From: Pseudomonas sp. PIC25
Lineage (GTDB): Bacteria > Pseudomonadota > Gammaproteobacteria > Pseudomonadales > Pseudomonadaceae
Direction: 5' to 3'
NCBI RefSeq assembly: GCF_002286785.1
Contig: NZ_MUJY01000183.1
Coordinates: forward strand, 1 to 64,000
Length of the DNA: 64,000 bases
Shown here in pieces: positions 7,984 through 17,155 of the stretch (within the stretch, counting starts at the first letter, position 1; every line of letters starts with the position of its first letter). The translations under genes were made by a program, and so were the position numbers. The notes under the pieces are model-generated. The model saw only the letters and a list, made by a program, of their open reading frames with translations, did not search any database and was not told the DNA's origin.

Positions 7984-8577
7984 ATGCCCAAGCTTGGAAT
8001 GCAACCGATCCGCCGCTCGCAACTGATCCACGCCACCCTCGAAGCAGTCGACCAAGTCGGCATGGGCGAGGCCAGCATCGCCCTGATCGCCAAGCTGGCG
8101 GGCATGTCCAACGGCATCATCAGCCACTACTTCCAGGACAAGAACGGCTTGCTCGAAGCCACCATGCGCCACCTGATGGCGGCCCTGCGCCAGGCGGTGC
8201 GCGAACGCCGCCAAGCGCTGCCCGACGACAACCCGCGCGACCACCTGCGGGCGATCATCGCCGGCAACTTCGACTCCAGCCAGGTCAACGGCCCGGCAAT
8301 GAAGACCTGGCTCGCCTTCTGGGCCAGCAGCATGCACCAGCCCTCGCTGCGCCGGCTGCAACGGATCAACGACCACCGGCTGTATTCCAACCTCTGCGGC
8401 GAATTCCGCCGTGTGCTGCCGTGCGAGGACGCGCGCGCCGCCGCCCGTGGGTTGGCTGCGCTGATCGACGGCCTGTGGCTGCGCGGCGCGTTGTCCGGCG
8501 ATGCCTTCGACACCCAGGAAGCCTTGCGCATCGCCTACGAATACCTGGACCAGCAACTGGCCAAGCAGGCCGGCTGA
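7984..8577 (+). CDS. betI: BetI, choline-responsive TetR-family repressor
   Basis: A 197-residue TetR-family repressor. The N-terminus [19 protein letters not shown] and the helix-turn-helix ([20 protein letters not shown], about 30-50) are characteristic of BetI. The C-terminal domain binds choline. The ATG at 7984 follows GAGGTG; an upstream in-frame start at 7933 is unlikely because it would place the operator very close to the start and lacks a ribosome site. Its targets should include the dyad at 7883 and perhaps the gbdR promoter. Confidence 0.94.
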   Translation: MPKLGMQPIRRSQLIHATLEAVDQVGMGEASIALIAKLAGMSNGIISHYFQDKNGLLEATMRHLMAALRQAVRERRQALPDDNPRDHLRAIIAGNFDSSQVNGPAMKTWLAFWASSMHQPSLRRLQRINDHRLYSNLCGEFRRVLPCEDARAAARGLAALIDGLWLRGALSGDAFDTQEALRIAYEYLDQQLAKQAG

Positions 8578-8590
8578 ACCGATAGACACT

Positions 8591-8719
8591 CCCTCTCCCT
8601 TCTGGGAAGAGGGCTGGGGTGAGGGGCGGAGGACCGTTCCAACACCCTGGCGGCGTCCCTCGCCTGACGCTCTCGAAAAACGAGGGAGATGCGAGGAGCG
8701 CGAACCCCTAACCCTGGCC
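8591..8719. repeat. REP-like cluster of nested hairpins between betI and betB
   Basis: CCCTCTCCCTTCTGGGAAGAGGG (8591-8613) is a hairpin of the common CCCTCTCCC...GGGAGAGGGCTGGGGTGAGGG type, written here as arms CCCTCTCCC and GGGAAGAGGG. A second stem pairs CCCTCG (8657) with CGAGGG. The outer arms GGCTGGGGTGAGGGG (8612) and CCCCTAACCCTGGCC (8705) pair over the whole unit. It may separate betI expression from betB by processing or stabilising the message. Confidence 0.65.
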
Positions 8720-8756
8720 CGTATCCCGGTATCGGCCACCTTATTCAGGAGTTCCC

Positions 8757-10229
8757 ATGTCCCGATTCGAACTGCAAAAGCTCTACATCCACGGCGGCTA
8801 CGTGGACGCCACCAGCGGCGCCACTTTCCAGAGCATCGACCCGGCCACCGGCGAAGTGCTAGCCGAGGTGCAGCGCGCCTCCCAGGCCGATGTCGAGCGC
8901 GCCGTGGCCAGCGCCGAGGAAGGCCAGAAGGTCTGGGCGGCGATGACCGCCATGCAGCGCTCGCGCATCCTGCGCAAGGCGGTGGACATCCTCCGCGCAC
9001 GCAACGACGAGCTGGCCGAACTGGAAAGCCTGGACACCGGCAAGCCGCTGGCCGAGACCCGCTTCGTCGACATCGTCACCGGCGCCGACGTGCTGGAGTA
9101 CTACGCCGGCCTGATCCCCGCCATCGAGGGCGAACAGATCCCGCTGCGCGAGACCAGCTTCGTCTACACCCGCCGCGAGCCGCTGGGTGTGGTAGCTGGC
9201 ATCGGCGCCTGGAACTACCCGATCCAGATCGCCCTGTGGAAATCCGCCCCGGCCCTGGCCGCCGGCAACGCAATGATTTTCAAGCCCAGCGAGGTCACCT
9301 CGCTGACCGCGCTGAAGCTGGCCGAGATCTACACCGAGGCCGGCGTGCCGAACGGCGTGTTCAACGTGGTCACCGGCAGCGGCCGCGAAGTCGGCACCTG
9401 GCTCACCGAGCACCCGCGCATCGAAAAGATTTCCTTCACCGGCGGCACCGACACCGGCAAGAAGGTCATGGCCAGCGCCTCCAGCTCTTCGCTAAAGGAA
9501 GTCACCATGGAACTGGGCGGCAAGTCGCCGCTGATCATCTTCGACGACGCCAACCTCAACCGCGCCGCCGACATCGCGGTAATGGCCAACTTCTTCAGCT
9601 CCGGCCAGGTCTGCACCAACGGCACCCGCGTGTTCGTCCCGCGCGCCCTGCAATCGCGCTTCGAGTCCAAGGTGCTGGAGCGGGTCAGGCGCATCCGCCT
9701 CGGCAACCCGCTGGACGAAAACACCAACTTCGGTCCGCTGGTCAGCTTCGCCCACATGGACAGCGTCCTCGGCTACATCGAGAAGGGTAAGGCGGAAGGC
9801 GCACGCCTGATCTGCGGCGGCGAGCGGGTGACCGTCGGCGACTACGCCAAGGGCGCCTACGTGGCACCGACGGTATTCAGCGATTGCAGCGACGACATGA
9901 CCATCGTCCGCGAGGAAATCTTCGGCCCGGTGATGAGCATCCTGGTCTACGACGACGAGGACGAAGTCATCCGCCGCGCCAACGCCACCGACTACGGCCT
10001 CGCCGCCGGCGTGGTGACCCAGGACCTGAACCGCGCGCACCGGGCGATCCACCGCCTGGAGGCCGGCATCTGCTGGATCAACACCTGGGGCGAATCCCCG
10101 GCGGAAATGCCGGTGGGCGGCTACAAGCAATCCGGCGTCGGCCGCGAAAACGGCCTGACCACCCTGGCCCACTACACCCGGATCAAATCCATCCAGGTCG
10201 AGCTGGGCGATTACGCCTCGGTGTTCTGA
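8757..10229 (+). CDS. betB: Betaine aldehyde dehydrogenase
   Basis: A 490-residue NAD(P)-dependent aldehyde dehydrogenase converting betaine aldehyde to glycine betaine. The catalytic cysteine lies in SSGQVCTNG (about residue 286), the general-base glutamate in MELGGKSPL (about 252), and the coenzyme segment is [10 protein letters not shown]. Length equals that of the family. The start has AGGA 7 bases upstream. It works with BetA, encoded next, in osmoprotectant synthesis and choline breakdown. Confidence 0.96.
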   Translation: MSRFELQKLYIHGGYVDATSGATFQSIDPATGEVLAEVQRASQADVERAVASAEEGQKVWAAMTAMQRSRILRKAVDILRARNDELAELESLDTGKPLAETRFVDIVTGADVLEYYAGLIPAIEGEQIPLRETSFVYTRREPLGVVAGIGAWNYPIQIALWKSAPALAAGNAMIFKPSEVTSLTALKLAEIYTEAGVPNGVFNVVTGSGREVGTWLTEHPRIEKISFTGGTDTGKKVMASASSSSLKEVTMELGGKSPLIIFDDANLNRAADIAVMANFFSSGQVCTNGTRVFVPRALQSRFESKVLERVRRIRLGNPLDENTNFGPLVSFAHMDSVLGYIEKGKAEGARLICGGERVTVGDYAKGAYVAPTVFSDCSDDMTIVREEIFGPVMSILVYDDEDEVIRRANATDYGLAAGVVTQDLNRAHRAIHRLEAGICWINTWGESPAEMPVGGYKQSGVGRENGLTTLAHYTRIKSIQVELGDYASVF

Positions 10230-10241
10230 CGAAAACAGCCC

Positions 10242-10299
10242 GTAGCCCGGATGCAATCCGGGACAGTCACCTCGTTTTCCCGGATTGCATCCGGGCTAC
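10242..10299. repeat. Perfect inverted repeat between betB and betA
   Basis: Two 22-base arms (GTAGCCCGGATGCAATCC... from 10242 and ...GGATTGCATCCGGGCTAC to 10299) enclose a 14-base loop, ending only 10 bases before the betA ATG. The arms are perfect complements. Related CCCGGATTGCGC...CCGGG units occur at 13482 and, more loosely, 63223, so this is a dispersed genomic repeat rather than a gene-specific site. It lies very close to the betA ribosome site (AGGAG). Confidence 0.8.
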
Positions 10300-10309
10300 A
10301 GGAGCTTCC

Positions 10310-11992
10310 ATGCCCCAAGAATTCGATTACATCATCGTCGGCGCCGGCTCCGCCGGTAACGTACTGGCCACGCGGCTGACCGAAGACGCCGACGTCAGCG
10401 TCCTGCTGCTGGAAGCCGGAGGCCCGGACTATCGCCTGGATTTCCGCACCCAGATGCCCGCCGCCCTCGCCTATCCGTTGCAGGGCCGCCGCTACAACTG
10501 GGCCTACGAGACCGACCCGGAACCGCACATGAACAACCGCCGCATGGAGTGCGGACGCGGCAAGGGCCTCGGCGGTTCCTCGCTGATCAACGGCATGTGC
10601 TACATCCGCGGCAACGCCCTGGATTACGACAACTGGGCAAAGAACAAGGGCCTGGAAGACTGGACCTACCTCGACTGCCTGCCCTACTTCCGCAAGGCCG
10701 AGACCCGCGACATCGGCCCCAACGACTACCACGGCGGCGACGGCCCGGTCTGCGTGACCACACCGAAGCCGGGCAACAACCCGCTGTTCCACGCCATGGT
10801 GGAAGCCGGGGTGCAGGCCGGTTTCCCGCGCACGGACGACCTCAACGGCTACCAGCAGGAAGGCTTCGGCCCGATGGACCGCACCGTCACGCCCCAGGGC
10901 CGCCGCTCCAGCACCGCGCGCGGCTATCTGGACCAGGCACGCAACCGGCCGAACCTGACCATCGTCACCCACGCCCTCACCGACCGCATCCTGTTCAGCG
11001 GCAAGCGCGCCATCGGCGTCGCCTACCTGCACGGCAACGGCAGCGAGCCGGTCACCGCTCATGCCCGCCGCGAAGTGCTGCTCTGCTCCGGCGCCATCGC
11101 CTCGCCGCAAATCCTGCAACGCTCCGGGGTCGGCCCCGGCGCCCTGCTGCGCGACCTGGACATCCCGGTGGTGCTCGACCTGCCGGGCGTCGGCGCCAAC
11201 CTGCAGGACCACCTGGAAATGTACGTGCAGTACGCCTGCAAAGAGCCGGTGTCGCTCTACCCCGCGCTGCAATGGTGGAACCAGCCGCCAATCGGCGCCC
11301 AGTGGCTGTTCCTCGGCAAGGGCGTGGGCGCCAGCAACCAGTTCGAAGCCGGCGGTTTCATCCGTACCCGCGACGAATTCGAGTGGCCGAACATCCAGTT
11401 CCACTTCCTGCCGGTGGCGATCAACTACAACGGCAGCAACGCGGTGAAGGAACACGGCTTCCAGGCCCACGTCGGCTCCATGCGTTCGCCCAGCCGCGGG
11501 CGTATCCAGCTCTGTTCGAAGGACCCGCGCAAGCACCCGAGCATCCTGTTCAACTACATGAGCACCGAGCAGGACTGGCAGGAGTTCCGCGACGGCATCC
11601 GCATCACCCGCGAAATCATGAACCAACCGGCACTAGACCCGTTCCGCGGCCGCGAAATCAGCCCCGGCGTCGACTACCAATCCGACGCCGACCTCGACCG
11701 TTTCGTCCGCGAGCACGCCGAAACCGCCTTCCATCCGTCCTGCTCGTGCAAGATGGGCGAGGACGACATGGCGGTGGTCGACGGCCAGGGCCGGGTGCAC
11801 GGTCTGGATGGGCTGCGAGTGATCGACGCTTCGATCATGCCGCTGATCACCACCGGCAACCTCAATGCCCCGACCATCATGATGGCCGAGAAGCTCGCCG
11901 ACAAAATCCGTGGGCGGACGCCGCTGCCCCGCAGCAACGCGCCCTACTACGTCGCCAACGGCGCGCCGGTCCGCGGCAAGCCGCTGCGCTGA
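10310..11992 (+). CDS. betA: Choline dehydrogenase
   Basis: A 560-residue membrane-associated GMC-family flavoprotein oxidising choline to betaine aldehyde. The N-terminal FAD-binding dinucleotide fold is [14 protein letters not shown] (about 6-19). GMC signatures include [16 protein letters not shown] (about 80-95) and [16 protein letters not shown]. The C-terminal catalytic histidine segment is HPSCSCKMG. The ATG follows AGGAGCTTCC. It is the last gene of betIBA. Confidence 0.96.
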   Translation: MPQEFDYIIVGAGSAGNVLATRLTEDADVSVLLLEAGGPDYRLDFRTQMPAALAYPLQGRRYNWAYETDPEPHMNNRRMECGRGKGLGGSSLINGMCYIRGNALDYDNWAKNKGLEDWTYLDCLPYFRKAETRDIGPNDYHGGDGPVCVTTPKPGNNPLFHAMVEAGVQAGFPRTDDLNGYQQEGFGPMDRTVTPQGRRSSTARGYLDQARNRPNLTIVTHALTDRILFSGKRAIGVAYLHGNGSEPVTAHARREVLLCSGAIASPQILQRSGVGPGALLRDLDIPVVLDLPGVGANLQDHLEMYVQYACKEPVSLYPALQWWNQPPIGAQWLFLGKGVGASNQFEAGGFIRTRDEFEWPNIQFHFLPVAINYNGSNAVKEHGFQAHVGSMRSPSRGRIQLCSKDPRKHPSILFNYMSTEQDWQEFRDGIRITREIMNQPALDPFRGREISPGVDYQSDADLDRFVREHAETAFHPSCSCKMGEDDMAVVDGQGRVHGLDGLRVIDASIMPLITTGNLNAPTIMMAEKLADKIRGRTPLPRSNAPYYVANGAPVRGKPLR

Positions 11993-12083
11993 CCCACCTG
12001 CGGCGGCCTCCCGGTCGCCGCGCCCCGGCAACCGGCGCCGGGGCTGTTACACTGCGTGCCCATCCCCCTGCCGGACCCTCGCC

Positions 12084-13460
12084 GTGACCGCCGCCTTCAC
12101 CTCCCTGCCGCTCTCCGCCGCCATGCTGGCCAACCTCGACGCCCTCGGTTACACCGAGATGACGCCGATCCAGGCGCAGAGCCTGCCGCTCATGCTCAAG
12201 GGCCAGGACCTGATCGCCCAGGCCAAGACCGGCAGCGGCAAGACCGCCGCCTTCGGCATCGCCCTGCTCGCCCCGCTGAATCCGCGTTTCTTCGGCTGCC
12301 AGGCGCTGGTGCTCTGTCCGACCCGCGAGCTGGCCGACCAAGTGGCCAAGGAGATCCGCCGGCTGGCCCGCGCCGCCGACAACATCAAGGTCCTCACCCT
12401 CTGCGGCGGGGTGCCGTTCGGACCGCAAATCGGTTCGCTGGAACACGGCGCCCACGTCATCGTCGGCACGCCGGGACGGGTGCAGGAACACCTGCGCAAA
12501 GGCACCCTGACGCTGGACGGCCTCAATACCCTGGTGCTGGACGAAGCCGATCGCATGCTGGACATGGGCTTCTACGATGCCATCGCCGACATCATCGGCC
12601 AAACCCCGGCGCGCCGGCAGACGCTGCTGTTCTCCGCCACCTACCCAGCCGGCATCGAGCAGCTCGCCGCCACCTTCATGAAAATGCCGCAGCGCGTGCA
12701 AGTGGAGGCCCTGCATGACGACAGCCAGATCGAGCAACGCTTCTACGAGATCGACCCGCGCCAGCGCCTGGACGCGGTGCTGCGCCTGCTGCTGCACTTC
12801 CGTCCGCAATCCAGCGTCGCCTTCTGCCACACCCGGCAGCAGTGCCAGGAATTGGTGGAGCACCTGCAGGCACGGAAGATTTCCGCCCTGGCCCTGCACG
12901 GCGACCTCGAACAGCGCGACCGCGACCAGGTCCTGGCGATGTTCGCCAACCGCAGTTGCAGCGTGCTGGTAGCCACCGACGTGGCGGCCCGCGGCCTGGA
13001 CATCGCCGGGCTGGAAGCTGTGATCAACGTCGAACTGGCGCGCGACCCGGAGGTGCATATCCATCGCATCGGCCGCAGCGGCCGTGCTGGCGAAAAGGGT
13101 CTGGCCCTGAGCCTGGTGGCCCCGGCCGAAGCCAGCCGCGCCCAGGCCATCGAGAACCTGCAGAAGGCGCCGCTGAACTGGCACGAGCTGGACAACCTGA
13201 AGCCGAAGAGCGACGAACCACTGCTGCCGCCCATGACCACCCTGTGCATCGCCGCCGGACGCAAGGACAAACTACGCCCCGGCGACATCCTCGGCGCCCT
13301 CACCGGCGAAGCCGGCATTCCCGGCGCCCAGGTGGGCAAGATCGCCCTGTTCGACTTTCAGGCCTACGTCGCGGTAGACCGCAGCGTCGCCCGCCAGGCG
13401 CTCAAACGGCTGAGCGAAGGCAAGATCAAGGGACGCTCGATGAAGGTGCGGGTGCTCTGA
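12084..13460 (+). CDS. dbpA: DbpA, DEAD-box RNA helicase for 50S assembly
   Basis: A 458-residue helicase. Motifs in order: Q motif TPIQAQSLP, I AKTGSGKT, Ia PTRELA, Ib TPGR, II DEAD, III SAT, V ATDVAARGLDI, VI HRIGRSGRAG. The last ~75 residues (KLRPGDILGALTGEAGIPG onward) are the DbpA-type RNA-recognition domain that binds hairpin 92 of 23S rRNA. A GTG start at 12084 gives MTAAFTSLPLS; a ribosome site is weak. Longer in-frame starts overlap betA and are unlikely. Confidence 0.92.
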   Translation: MTAAFTSLPLSAAMLANLDALGYTEMTPIQAQSLPLMLKGQDLIAQAKTGSGKTAAFGIALLAPLNPRFFGCQALVLCPTRELADQVAKEIRRLARAADNIKVLTLCGGVPFGPQIGSLEHGAHVIVGTPGRVQEHLRKGTLTLDGLNTLVLDEADRMLDMGFYDAIADIIGQTPARRQTLLFSATYPAGIEQLAATFMKMPQRVQVEALHDDSQIEQRFYEIDPRQRLDAVLRLLLHFRPQSSVAFCHTRQQCQELVEHLQARKISALALHGDLEQRDRDQVLAMFANRSCSVLVATDVAARGLDIAGLEAVINVELARDPEVHIHRIGRSGRAGEKGLALSLVAPAEASRAQAIENLQKAPLNWHELDNLKPKSDEPLLPPMTTLCIAAGRKDKLRPGDILGALTGEAGIPGAQVGKIALFDFQAYVAVDRSVARQALKRLSEGKIKGRSMKVRVL

Positions 13461-13481
13461 GGGCCCCCTGCGGTTTGTCTT

Positions 13482-13512
13482 TCCCGGATTGCGCTTCGCT
13501 TATCCGGGTTAC
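13482..13512. repeat. Dispersed CCCGGAT palindromic repeat after dbpA
   Basis: The unit reads CCCGGATTGCG, CTTCG, CTTATCCGGG followed by TTAC, a stem with a short loop. It lies 22 bases after the dbpA stop and between convergent genes, a usual place for Pseudomonas repeats of this type. It may serve as a 3' end-forming hairpin. Confidence 0.65.
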
Positions 13513-13561
13513 ATTCATGTCGAGCCCAGGGAGCACACTCTGGGTTTCCGCCCTGTCCGAC

Positions 13562-13969
13562 TCAGTCGGCGAGTGCCTGTTTCTTCTCTGAGGCACTTCT
13601 CCCAGCGTAGGACCTGCGGGCTTCGCAAATGGCCCCGTGGTGGGCATCCGCCCAGGCAACCAGCCCTTTCATGGGCACGAGGAACGAGCGACCGAGTGCG
13701 GTCAGATCATATTCCACTCGCGGCGGAACCTCCGGATACAGCGTGCGCCGGACAAAGCCATCCTGCTCCAAGTGCTTCAGCGTCCTGGACAGCATCTGCT
13801 TCGAGATATCGCCAATGGCTCGCATCAACTCGTTGAAGCGCATCGTCCCACCTTCCAGCGTTTCCAGGACAAGCAGGCTCCATTGATCGCCGATTCGGTC
13901 GAGTACGTCCCGGATCGCACAGGGCTGATCGAATTGATTGGCTTCGGTTTGGGTTTCATTCTCGAGCAC
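13562..13969 (-). CDS. HxlR-family transcriptional regulator
   Basis: A 135-residue winged-helix protein. The HxlR signature is clear: CAIRDVLDRIGDQWSLLVLETLEGGTMRFNEL near residues 17-48, then ISKQMLSRTLKHLEQDGFVRR (recognition helix and wing) and PPRVEYDLTALGRSF. A GTG start at 13969 has GGAG 8 bases upstream; the longer reading frame from 14059 would overlap the operator region. It is divergent from the MoaF-like gene at 14176, and the palindrome between them is its probable target. Confidence 0.85.
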   Translation of the reverse strand: MLENETQTEANQFDQPCAIRDVLDRIGDQWSLLVLETLEGGTMRFNELMRAIGDISKQMLSRTLKHLEQDGFVRRTLYPEVPPRVEYDLTALGRSFLVPMKGLVAWADAHHGAICEARRSYAGRSASEKKQALAD

Positions 13970-14061
13970 AACAGTTTCTCCAAAGGTCAGGCCGCGCTGA
14001 CCTGATGACGCAGCGATGACTTCTTGTGGAACCGCACCGGATTCCCGAGAATTTCGCACGA

Positions 14062-14080
14062 AGGTCTACATAGTAGACCT
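14062..14080. promoter_or_regulatory. Perfect palindrome between HxlR and MoaF-like genes
   Basis: AGGTCTAC-ATA-GTAGACCT has perfect 8-base arms around a 3-base centre. It lies 93 bases from the regulator start and 95 from the divergent gene, so one dimer could control both. Confidence 0.75.
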
Positions 14081-14175
14081 GATATGAATTTCGAACCAAT
14101 GCCGGTATGGCCGCGCACTCGCAGCCGCCATGGTTGGCCTCCGGCGCCCCAGCCGGCAAATGAATCGGTACCGCC

Positions 14176-14607
14176 ATGTTCACGTTCACCCCATTCACTC
14201 TCATTGCCGCTCTCCTGATGGCGCTCGCCATCCCTTCGTTCTCGCAGGCAGGCAATGGCTCCATCAAAAAGGAAACAACCGCTATGACCGCCATCGCCTT
14301 TCCCGCCATTGGCCACGTTTTCCGCGCCGACTATGGTGAGCGGGTCTACCGAGTCGCCTTCGATGCGGACGGCAAGACACTGCGCTGGGCTCCATTCCCC
14401 GCCGAAGATTTCGACGCCGCCGCGACGACGGAAACCTACCGGGCCCTGCCAATCCGCCCGGGCGTGTTCATGGTGACCTGGAAGGAAGCCGACGGTACGA
14501 CGGTCACGCATGTGGAGGACTTCGAACATGACACTGTCCATGCCGCCATCACCTTACCCGACCACACATTCCTGAACCTGACGGGCTCCTGGACACGAGT
14601 CGATTGA
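14176..14607 (+). CDS. Secreted MoaF-like domain protein
   Basis: A 143-residue protein with a signal peptide (MFTFTPFTLIAALLMALAIPSFSQA). The mature lipocalin-like domain has FRADYGERVYRVAFDADGKTLRW, PGVFMVTWKEADGTTVTHVEDF and a final LTGSWTRVD. The pattern resembles MoaF-related beta-barrel proteins that bind small ligands. It is divergent from an HxlR regulator, which often controls a detoxification gene. The ligand is unknown. A start at the internal ATG (14284) would remove the signal peptide. Confidence 0.65.
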   Translation: MFTFTPFTLIAALLMALAIPSFSQAGNGSIKKETTAMTAIAFPAIGHVFRADYGERVYRVAFDADGKTLRWAPFPAEDFDAAATTETYRALPIRPGVFMVTWKEADGTTVTHVEDFEHDTVHAAITLPDHTFLNLTGSWTRVD

Positions 14608-14894
14608 GCAAGGAAACGCCCTTGCCAAGGATCCAGTTCCGCCACGCAGAGGCGAGGCAATATCTCGATCCAGACACCACCGGGCGGATGAATCCGCCCC
14701 CTGCAAGTCATCCCTAAAGGATGGCGAAACATGAACCGCCCCGTCCTCCGTCACGGACCTGCCTCACACCGGTCGGCAATGCCCATCGCGGAATGTTCCT
14801 TGCTTGCTCGAGAGCGGCTACGCTGGCGGCGTGACGGTCGTCGCGCCACGGCGTCCAACACTCCCAACGCAGTCACAAGGCCCCGCGCATTCCC
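14608..14894. other. Gap before the YccS-like gene with a small palindrome
   Basis: GGGCGGATgaATCCGCCC at 14682-14699 is an 8+2+8 palindrome like dispersed Pseudomonas repeats. Nothing else was recognised in this 287-base gap. Confidence 0.45.
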
Positions 14895-17078
14895 ATGCTT
14901 TCACCTTCGCTCCGGCAATCCCTGCGCCGTCTCTGGGCACTGGACAAGTTCGGCTACAGCCTGCGGGTCTTCGTCGCCCTGGCCGGAGCCATGGCGCTCG
15001 GCTGGTGGCAGGACCAGATGGGCATGGTCATCCCGCTGTTCCTCGGCATCATCGCCAGCGCCCTGGCGGAAACCGACGACAGTTGGCTCGGCCGCCTCAG
15101 CGCGTTGCTGGTCACCCTGTTCTGCTTCAGCGTGGCAGCACTGGCGGTGGAGCTACTGTTCCCCTATCCCTGGCTGTTCGTCGCCGGCCTGGCCCTGGCC
15201 ACCTTCTGCCTGGTGATGCTCGGCGCCCTCGGCGAGCGCTACGCGGCCATCGCCTCGGCCAGCCTGATCCTTTCCATCTACAGCATGATCGGCGTCGACC
15301 AGCGCGCCGGCGTGACCGGCGATCTGTGGCGCGAACCGCTGCTGCTGGTGGGCGGCGCCGCCTGGTACGGCGCGCTCTCGGTGCTGTGGAACGCACTGTT
15401 CGCCCATCAGCCGGTGCAACAGAGCCTGGCCCGGCTGTACCGCGAGCTGGGCCTGTACCTGAAGCTCAAGGCCGCGCTGCTCGAACCGTTGCGCCAGCTC
15501 GACCTGGAAGCCCGCCGCCTGGAGCTGGCGCGGCAGAACGGCAAGGTGGTCTCGGCGCTCAACGCCGCCAAGGAGACCATCCTCAACCGCATCGGCAGCA
15601 GCCGTCCGGGGCCGAAGGTGAATCGCTACCTGAAACTGTATTTCATGGCCCAGGACATCCACGAGCGCGCCAGTTCCTCGCACTACCCGTACAACGCCCT
15701 GGCCGAGGCCTTCTTCCACAGCGACGTGCTGTTCCGCTGCCAACGCCTGCTCAAGCTGCAAGCCCGTGCCTGCCGTGAGCTGGGCGAAGCCATCCAACTG
15801 CGCCAGCCGTTCGACTATGGCGAAGCCAGCGCCCAGGCGATGGAGGATCTGCACGCCTCGATCGACTACCTGCGCCAGCAGAACAACCCGGCCTGGCGCG
15901 GCCTGCTGCGCTCGCTGAACGCGCTGTCCGGCAACCTCGCCACCCTGGAGCGGCAACTGGCCGGGGCCAGCAACCCCGACGCCCTCGCCGAGGAGCAGGA
16001 CAGCAGCCTGCTCGACCGCTACCCGCGCTCGCTGCGCGAAGCCATCGAGCGCATCCGCCTGCAACTGACGCCCACCTCGCTGCTGTTCCGCCATGCCCTG
16101 CGCATGGCTGTAGCGCTGGCCACCGGCTACGGCGTGCTGCACCTGATCCACCCGACCCAGGGCTACTGGATCCTGCTGACCACGGTATTCGTCTGCCAGC
16201 CCAACTATGGCGCCACGCGGATCAAGCTGGTGCAGCGGATCAGCGGCACCGTGCTCGGCCTGGTCGCCGGCTGGGCGCTGTTCGAGCTGTTCCCCAGCCC
16301 GCTGGTGCAATCCCTCATTGCGGTGGTCGCCGGGGTAGTCTTCTTCGCCACCCGTGCCACCCGCTACACCCTGGCCACGGCGGCGATCACCCTGCTGGTG
16401 CTGTTCTGCTTCAACCAGGTGGGCGACGGCTACGGGCTGATCTGGCCGCGCCTGGTGGATACCCTGCTCGGCAGCCTGATCGCCGGTGCCGCGGTGTTCC
16501 TCATCCTGCCGGACTGGCAGGGCCGCCGGCTCAACCAGGTGGTGGCCAACACCCTCAGTTGCAGCAGCCTTTACCTGCGGCAGATCATCCAGCAGTACCG
16601 CAGCGGCAAGCGCGACGACCTGGCCTACCGCCTGGCCCGCCGCAACGCCCATAACGCCGACGCGGCGCTTTCCACCACGCTATCCAACATGCTGCTCGAG
16701 CCCGGCCACTTCCGGAAGGAAGCGGAGACCGGCTTCCGCTTCCTGGTGCTGTCGCACACCCTGCTGAGCTACCTCTCGGCCCTCGGCGCCCATCGCGAAA
16801 GCCTGCCCGCCGACACCAGCGACGCGCTGATAGACCGCGCCGCCGAGCAACTGACCCGGACCCTCGACCAGTTGGCCCAGAGCCTGATCGACAAACGCCC
16901 GGTGGCCATCTACAGCGACGAGGAGGAATCCCTGGCCAAGGAGCTGGAGCAGATCCCCGAGGAACTGGACGACGGCCACCGCCTGCTACAGACCCAGCTC
17001 GCCCTGATCTGCCGCCAGCTCGCGCCGCTGCGCAGCATGGCCAGCCACCTGCTCAAGCAGGAACAGGCGGCGGCCTGA
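14895..17078 (+). CDS. yccS: YccS/FUSC-family inner-membrane protein
   Basis: A 727-residue protein with two blocks of about five or six membrane helices (residues ~20-165 and ~395-535). They are separated and followed by cytoplasmic helical domains rich in Arg, Glu and Leu. This is the layout of YccS/YhfK and the aromatic-acid efflux family. The second block includes QGYWILLTTVFVCQPNYGATRIKL-type sequence, the FUSC hallmark. Substrate is unknown; export of aromatic acids is only a family analogy. Confidence 0.85.
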   Translation: MLSPSLRQSLRRLWALDKFGYSLRVFVALAGAMALGWWQDQMGMVIPLFLGIIASALAETDDSWLGRLSALLVTLFCFSVAALAVELLFPYPWLFVAGLALATFCLVMLGALGERYAAIASASLILSIYSMIGVDQRAGVTGDLWREPLLLVGGAAWYGALSVLWNALFAHQPVQQSLARLYRELGLYLKLKAALLEPLRQLDLEARRLELARQNGKVVSALNAAKETILNRIGSSRPGPKVNRYLKLYFMAQDIHERASSSHYPYNALAEAFFHSDVLFRCQRLLKLQARACRELGEAIQLRQPFDYGEASAQAMEDLHASIDYLRQQNNPAWRGLLRSLNALSGNLATLERQLAGASNPDALAEEQDSSLLDRYPRSLREAIERIRLQLTPTSLLFRHALRMAVALATGYGVLHLIHPTQGYWILLTTVFVCQPNYGATRIKLVQRISGTVLGLVAGWALFELFPSPLVQSLIAVVAGVVFFATRATRYTLATAAITLLVLFCFNQVGDGYGLIWPRLVDTLLGSLIAGAAVFLILPDWQGRRLNQVVANTLSCSSLYLRQIIQQYRSGKRDDLAYRLARRNAHNADAALSTTLSNMLLEPGHFRKEAETGFRFLVLSHTLLSYLSALGAHRESLPADTSDALIDRAAEQLTRTLDQLAQSLIDKRPVAIYSDEEESLAKELEQIPEELDDGHRLLQTQLALICRQLAPLRSMASHLLKQEQAAA

Positions 17079-17155
17079 CCGGCGTGCGGCTGCGCGTCGC
17101 TCCTTTCGGGTAAGATGCGCGCGCCCGACCGGGTCGCAGTTCGACGAGGTTTTCC

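Noticed and set aside
11910-12083. N-terminal extension of dbpA by 58 codons
   Set aside because: It overlaps the end of betA and matches nothing in the helicase family; the GTG at 12084 gives the normal N-terminus.
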